Assembly: GCF_020921035.1 (NCBI RefSeq)
Contig: NC_063150.1
Coordinates: 8,122,001-8,186,000, forward strand
DNA: 64,000 nucleotides
DNA from: Rhodamnia argentea
Lineage: Eukaryota; Streptophyta; Magnoliopsida; Myrtales; Myrtaceae
Direction: 5' to 3'
Part shown: in pieces, positions 58,141 through 64,000 of the stretch
How positions within the stretch are numbered: the stretch's first letter is position 1
How the letters are laid out: every line of letters starts with the position of its first letter
Made by a program: the position numbers and the translations under genes
The notes under the pieces: model-generated
What the model saw: only the letters and a program-made list of their open reading frames with translations
Told to the model about the DNA's origin: nothing
Database searches by the model: none

Positions 58141-61100
58141 CTTAGTTTATGATACGATTTTCTTTATCATATTGATTTCTAAATTGAGAGTGGGGGAGAA
58201 TAGTACAGTAGTATTCGACAAAACAAAAAACAAAAACAAAAGAATAGTCCTTTCAAAACAGGATTCTCTCTCTCCCTCCCTCCGAATCCAACATGCCAAA
58301 CGAGCAAACCGCATCCTATGTGTGGTATGTACATGTCCACTCCTTTGTCTCGAAACAATCAAAGGCCACCACCCCCACACGGCCACAAAAAAAAGTGTTA
58401 ATTGTCCGCACCCGATTCACGTGAGCTCGGTTAATCAATGCTGAAGAACGAGGTGAGATCTCCCCGCGAGACCCGTCTGATCCGACGATGGGGCACGATC
58501 TGAGCTCACATGAATCGGGTGCGCCCTCGGAACTTCCTCCGAGAACACGGGGCACGGCCTTTCCGGAGCTTATCCCACTCCCTTTTTTCACCCCATCGCG
58601 AGCTCTAGCGGGCCACGTGGTCACGTACTAAGGTACTCCCACCACGAGCACCGTAATAGGTCAGCCGACGGTCCCTCCTTGCAATCGTATTGTTAATGTC
58701 TCACCCTATTTAATTAGCCTTTGTGGTGATGGTCCAACAACTATACTAGTCACGGTCGGTTTTAGCCTTCCTAAGAACAGTGCGCCGTGTGTCGGTGTCC
58801 TCCCAAGGACTAGCTCTGGATCTCAGGTTATCAAGCGCGCTTCAAACGGCTCGAATCGCCGAGATCCGACGTTCGATCCCTGAAGCATCCGCTCGATCAA
58901 ACAGGGTGGTCCGGGGATGATTACTAACACCGACGTGGGTTTTAGTACATTCTGACTTTCTCTCTTTGTCACAAAACCCATTTCCCGGAAGGCCGCGCGA
59001 CGGTGTACCGGCGGCGTTGGAAATGAAATCGAGATACACGGAGACAAAAAATGTCCCATGGGGGGGTGGTGCCCCATTTGATGCGTCCAAAGCCAGCAAA
59101 AATCATGGCGTGGAGAGGCGCAGGCATGGATCCAAAGGGCAGGATCCTCTCCAATTAATTTAATGTAATGCAGTCGCTGCGATTTCTGCCATTGCATGGT
59201 CGCATAGCAAATAAATGTCGACAGTACATTAATGTGAAAAACGTACATTGCATATAGAGGTCGAAGAAGACAGCTGGTGACTCCTCCGAGAGCATCTGTA
59301 GTTTTGAGTTCTCTTCACGGGAGAGATACGACGGTGAAATATTGTCTCTTTTGACCCCATTCGTGGGTTGTCTTGTCCCTTATCTAATAAGCTCATTCAT
59401 CACCTGGATCTTTCCGCCTGTTTGCCGTCTGGTCCTCCTCTTTTTTTCTGGCATTGATGCTCATGTGTTGTTACTGTCGTTGTTAAATGGGCTTCAGAAT
59501 AATTCGTGTGCTTTTAATTTTGGTTAAAATGTTTAAAAGTCCCTAGATTAGATATCTGGCCGCCGGAGGAACTACAGCACTGGCCCCCACCGCCTCCGCC
59601 TCTATTAAGCTCTTCCTTCGCGACGGAAGCAGGATAGGGTGACACGGCCATCTCCGGCCGTAAGTTCAATGCGATGAACTTTTCCCCGTGTTCGGTTTAA
59701 TTTGTGACCCGGGCTTCTTGTCGGATTGTTATTAAGCTTGACGCGATTAACTCCACTCCCTTTTAGCAAATTCAGACATATCATTCCGAAAACCCTCGGC
59801 ATTAAGTCTCTTCCGTAATCGAAACAATCCCAGCCTTCGAAGTTTCGTTTATGTCAGAAACGCAGCATGAAATGTGCAATACGAAGGTGCGCTCTGACTC
59901 TCTGTCGATCAAGTCGAACTCGGAGTTTGACTCTGTATCGCTGGCTCGCTCGGCCATCCATCCATCCATCCATCGTCCCCCTGGCCTCGAGCCAGATGCA
60001 TATGGAGATGGTGAATTCTGGTCATGGGAATCAGAGACTGTCGGGGCCGCGAAGGAACCCCCCAGGAACAGAAAAATCAATGGGTGGCGCACGAGGCCCG
60101 TGGGATCGAGGGCCAACGCACGCACCCGCATGTTTCCCACGTGTGTCGCGCGGACACGCACCCGCGCAGCATCCCACAGCATCGATGGATCTCAATAATA
60201 TCCCAAGGGAGAACACAAAACCAATCCCGCCTTCGATCTCGGGTTCCTGTATTGGAACAATTTGGAACTTAAGACTCTTTCAAGTTCGAGAATCTTTACT
60301 ATAGGCATCTTGAAGTTATTTAGTTAAGCTAATGCATGTATTAAAGGGATCTGACGGCCGTGTAGCTAACCCAACAGCATATCTTTCGGCGAAATAGTAT
60401 TATTATAAAAATGGGTTATCGCGAACAAGCGCTATCGTGATATCTCTAACCAATTTATGGAGAAAGTTTCAACCTTTACAATGTTTATCGCACATTTTAT
60501 GAAATGAATTTCATTAGTGCATGGACACCCGTGTCGTCAATTTATTTAGTTATGCGCTTATCCGTGACAACCCCCTAACAAAATTCCGTCATTACGCATT
60601 TGCAATTTTACTATATGGAGTTAAGATTCGCGCGTTGAATTGATTAGAGTACGGCAATTCCGTGGTTTCCTTTTCTGCAATTTTTTTTTCTGTCCCTTCA
60701 CCTTAAAAAAAAAAAAAAACTGCAGGATCCTCCGAATCTCTTGCATTGCAACTGGGGGGACAGGACACTCGCACCAACCTGTACACCGTACTGATTGACT
60801 TCGATTCGTGAATGAAAGAAGTTTGTCCTCCACACACGCATGACTCGTGCGCCACTCGGTCGACGCGGAGATCGTGCGGATCCTCGAGATATTTTTCTCC
60901 CGCCCGTGGGAATTCATTCATCATCTTGAACTGGAACAGCGGGAAAGAATCGCATGAGTTCGTTTGGATGAACGAACGCCGCGGGTCGTGAGAATGTACA
61001 GGTCGCCCCCCGCTCCGATCACGTGAGACTAACGGAGATCATCACCGCCGTTGTTGAATAAAAACCCTCGATCAGTTCGTGAGAGGAGGAAAGATTTATG

Positions 61101-62500
61101 GATGTTGTGTAAAGACGAGTCATTAGATTCGGAGAAGAACAGAACCCCCGCCCCGAGCAAGTCCTTTAACTTGGATATTTAGAATGTCAGACATCATCAA
61201 TGGAAATCAAACCTTAAGCAACGAAAGTTTCTTTCAATCCCGATGGAACATCACCCACAGAGCTCCTGGAGTGGCGGGCACCATGCAAAAAGTACGCTGA
61301 TAATGCTGCACGAGCGATGTAAACATCAATCATTCTGTTGCAGGCGACTGATTGATCTGACGAAAAGAAGAAAGTGAAAAAGAAGAAAGAAAAGCTTCGG
61401 CTCATTGATTGGAGTCGAGCTGCATGTCGGTGGGCTGGGACGGGAAACATGAAAACCGCGGCTCTGATCACGTCCCCGTCGATTTTTTTTTTTTTTTTTG
61501 TCTCTCTCTGTCGGCATTCGTCTGTCAAAATATTATCTTCATCTTCCGTTCCGACCTCAACTTCAAGTCGTAATAATAAGTCCCACTATGCCTGGAAGGG
61601 ACGCCGAACAGAGCGATGAGATGGATGGGACGGTCGCGTTTTCTCTCCTGTGTGAAGGAGGAGGAGAAGAAGAAGAAGAAGACAAGAGGAGATGTGGGGG
61701 CGGGAAAGCTTTACGCGAGTTCCCCTGCAACCCAGGAGACAGGATCTTATCGCGATCGGACGCGCACACTCACGGACAAAGCTTGTTGACCTGGATAGAC
61801 CAGGCGTCCACGAGTCCGCTCAATCTGGACCCTCCAACCCTGCGGGCCCCGCCCGTCTGACCGGCTGAGATTGAGTAGGCTCATCAGCGTCTGGGGCAAG
61901 ATTTGATACCTCCATACTCGAAGAGAGAGAGAGAGAGTGTGTGTTAGAGAGAGAGAGAAGCCACACGTGTGCATTGCATGGTAGTAATGACATGGGACAT
62001 GGAGTGATGGGTGGTCCGGGCGAGAGTGAACTGGTGTTTGGGTTTTTCCCTTAAATGGGTGGATTCCTCATTTATTGTATTTTTATTTTTTCTGGTGATG
62101 AGAGGATGTGCAAGTAGACGATGGTACACTCTTGTTTTTATGGCGTTATTACTTGTGGAGCGAAGCACACTCGTGTGTAGACCCGTCGAATCAATGGACC
62201 GGGGCGAGTTTGGATCAGATCATTAATGATCCGATCAAGATAAACCCACTTTGTAACAAAATGAACGAAATGAGTGAGTCTCTGCAAATTATACCAAGTC
62301 AATTTATCTTTCAAATGTACTAGTTTTGTTTTATGTTCATTTTTATCTTAAAGCAATGTATCTCTTTTTCAAGTGAAATGAAAATATTGCTTCTGATTAA
62401 AAAATAAAATAAAATAAAGATAAATCCACTTTTTGCAATGTAAATCTAGTAACGTATATTCGACCCAATGCATATTCTTAAAATACTTCAATATATAGTC
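58141..62500. other. Intergenic DNA with microsatellites
   Basis: No supported gene. GC content rises at 58440-59150 and 59640-60260, giving several overlapping frames on both strands, none with a domain. (CCAT)n at 59953-59973, (GA)n at 61921-61957, AAG-rich triplets at 61660-61685, T/A runs at 60704 and 61482. Confidence 0.5.
59953..59973 (+). repeat. (CCAT)n tetranucleotide microsatellite
   Basis: Five CATC units in tandem. Confidence 0.9.
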
Positions 62501-62519
62501 AAATCTAGAAAAAAAAAAA

Positions 62520-62760
62520 TATATCCAAATTGAGGTGAGAGTTCGGGGTGTAAATGAGCGCAAGATCAAGAGAGAAAAAAGATAGAATCATATAAGCGTA
62601 TTGGATCTAAGTAAGTTATAAACCTGTTTGTGACTCGTTAACGACTCATTTGTGACTCATTTAACATTAATAGTATATTTAAACCAAGTTATGACCTACG
62701 AAATCGCTATATGTGAGTTAAGAAATGAATTTTTGACCCATTTAAGAGATCTATCATGGC
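62520..62760 (+). repeat. Dispersed repeat, copy 1
   Basis: Contains TAAGTTATAAACCTG..., GACTCATTTAACATTAATAG and GTTAAGAAATGAATTTTTGA. These recur in the same order at 63700-63900. Several GACTCATTT words repeat within it. Confidence 0.65.
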
Positions 62761-63699
62761 AAGAATTGCAAAAGTGTACATTGTGATTGAGATTAATGAA
62801 GTCTCATTCGTGTCTTGACCTGTCTTGTATGAATGGAGTTGCTCATAACAAGGATTAAGTCGTGCTCGAGTCGGTATTCGCGTGACATCGATCGATCCAT
62901 TGCCTTGGCAATCTTGACGGCGCGTTTTCCACATCGGCTTGGTGCATTCAAGATTTTATTTCTGGAACACTCCCAACAAAACTTAAATCGAAGGCCACGA
63001 GGAGAGGAGAGGATGGAATTCTCTTGCCACCCGAGTCAACACCTTGTTGGTGAAGTTTCTAACTGAGTTGTGTTTTTTTTTTTTTTTACCACCTCGTAAG
63101 GCAAATCACCTAGATTTCACCTCGACATCTTTAGAAATAGGGTTTTTTTTTATATTTGTTTTATTTATTATTTTCCACCAGGCTTTTCTAAGGCAGCTTT
63201 AACCATCTGTTGACGAAGTCTGTCAAGAACGTGTCGTTGACTGTAGTCCACACCGATCGAGCGGTCGAGTGAAAGTGAAAGACCGATCGTGAAGCTGATT
63301 CTCTGACCAAACAAAAAACACACGTGGAAAAGAAAATATGGCGTATCTTTAGATTATGGAAGCCATGCTTTTGCGGCGTCGGATGTCCGATTTTATCCAA
63401 AAAAAAAGTTGTTTATCTCACCATAATCAAGCATAATATAAATTTTCAATGAAAGTTAGTGTAATCATATTAGACCAGTCAAACGAATAAGTCGGATTGG
63501 ATCAAATCGGCTCACAAATGAGTCCGCCTAAGTAAATTCATTTATGATTCATTTACTACAATGCAAATTTAGAAACTCGTGCTTGACCGACTCGACTCGA
63601 CTCGACTCGATCCTTATTCATAAATTACTTTAAAAATTCAATTTACGAAAACTCATAGCAAAACTAAGACGAAATTGTGAAATGAGTAAGCATGGGAAA
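62761..63699. other. Intergenic DNA, nothing recognised
   Basis: No supported gene. A T run at 63074-63087 and a GACTC pentamer array at 63588-63611. Confidence 0.5.
63588..63611 (+). repeat. (GACTC)n pentanucleotide microsatellite
   Basis: Four to five CGACT units in tandem. Confidence 0.9.
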
Positions 63700-63900
63700 T
63701 AATGAAAAGAAAGTCATGAGTTTGGTTTAAATAAGTTATCAATCTATTTTAACTCATTTACGATCCATTTAACACTCATATTGTGTTTGAACTTATTTAT
63801 GATTCTTTTCTTGAATATAATTAACCCATTAACAACTCAGTCCATTATACGAGAGTCAAGAAATGGGTTTAGAACCCATTTTGATAGGTCTAAATCATAT
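63700..63900 (+). repeat. Dispersed repeat, copy 2
   Basis: TAAGTTATCAATCTATTTTA, ATCCATTTAACACTCATATT and GTCAAGAAATGGGTTTAGAA parallel the copy at 62520-62760, about 1.1 kb away, in direct orientation. The copies are diverged. Confidence 0.65.
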
Positions 63901-63939
63901 ATCTTAACAGGCTCAAATTTAGACAGTCAACATTTGCGT

Positions 63940-64000
63940 TTAGCGATTTACGGCTAAAATTGGTCGGATGGACTTAATTGGCAATAAGTAAAAATGGTTT
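63940..64000. mobile_element. Partial Mutator-like element at window edge
   Basis: GGCTAAAATTGGTCGGATGG and ACTTAATTGGCAATAAG match subterminal words of the Mutator-like family. The element continues past the window. Confidence 0.45.

Noticed and set aside
58809-58880. Possible tRNA (GTTCGATCCC B-box-like word)
   Set aside because: No A box, no cloverleaf pairing and no acceptor stem around it.
58823-59248. 141-codon minus-strand frame
   Set aside because: No domain, no splice context and overlapping frames on both strands; treated as chance in GC-richer DNA.

Overview
This is nuclear DNA from a flowering plant, most likely a woody eudicot. Genes have GT-AG introns. Three proteins carry plant-specific organelle or nuclear-envelope features: FZL, CSP41a and a WPP-domain RanGAP. 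Long AT-rich intergenic stretches are full of short terminal-inverted-repeat transposons, a decayed copia retrotransposon and (CT)n/(GA)n tracts. The GC-rich core of the commonest inverted-repeat family reminds me of Myrtales genomes, but that is only an impression. There is no bacterial, CRISPR or phage content.

Layout: 1-7.8 kb is gene-poor and holds a decayed Ty1/copia element whose 3' LTR contains two Mutator-like insertions side by side. A FANTASTIC FOUR gene lies at 9.8-10.7 kb (minus). After about 7 kb of repeats comes FZL at 18.1-26.5 kb (minus, 11 exons, 932 codons), a chloroplast dynamin-like GTPase. 27-31 kb holds exon-like scraps, a hAT-like element with a GC minisatellite core and another Mutator-like element. 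An uncharacterised nuclear-type protein gene (31.6-34.6 kb, plus, 6 exons, 317 codons) and a coiled-coil protein gene (35.1-36.9 kb, minus, 5 exons, 337 codons) converge. CSP41a (39.5-42.1 kb, plus, 6 exons) then converges on RanGAP (42.8-44.5 kb, minus, intronless CDS). 46-51 kb is repeats, including one small transposon nested in another. A U/P-type cyclin lies at 53.6-54.4 kb (plus) with a likely 2-kb 5' intron. From 54.4 kb to the end I see no gene, only repeats, microsatellites and a decayed plastid DNA insertion (trnG-UCC) near 56.7 kb.

The genes do not form a pathway, but two groups match gene order that I recall from Arabidopsis: FAF2 next to FZL, and CYCP1;1-RANGAP1-CSP41A. That supports the gene names. 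Exon boundaries were derived by hand from splice consensus, reading frame and protein-family continuity; every coding exon set given sums to a multiple of three. I found no convincing novel system. The most intriguing observation is a signal-peptide-like exon upstream of the cyclin that can splice in frame to it.
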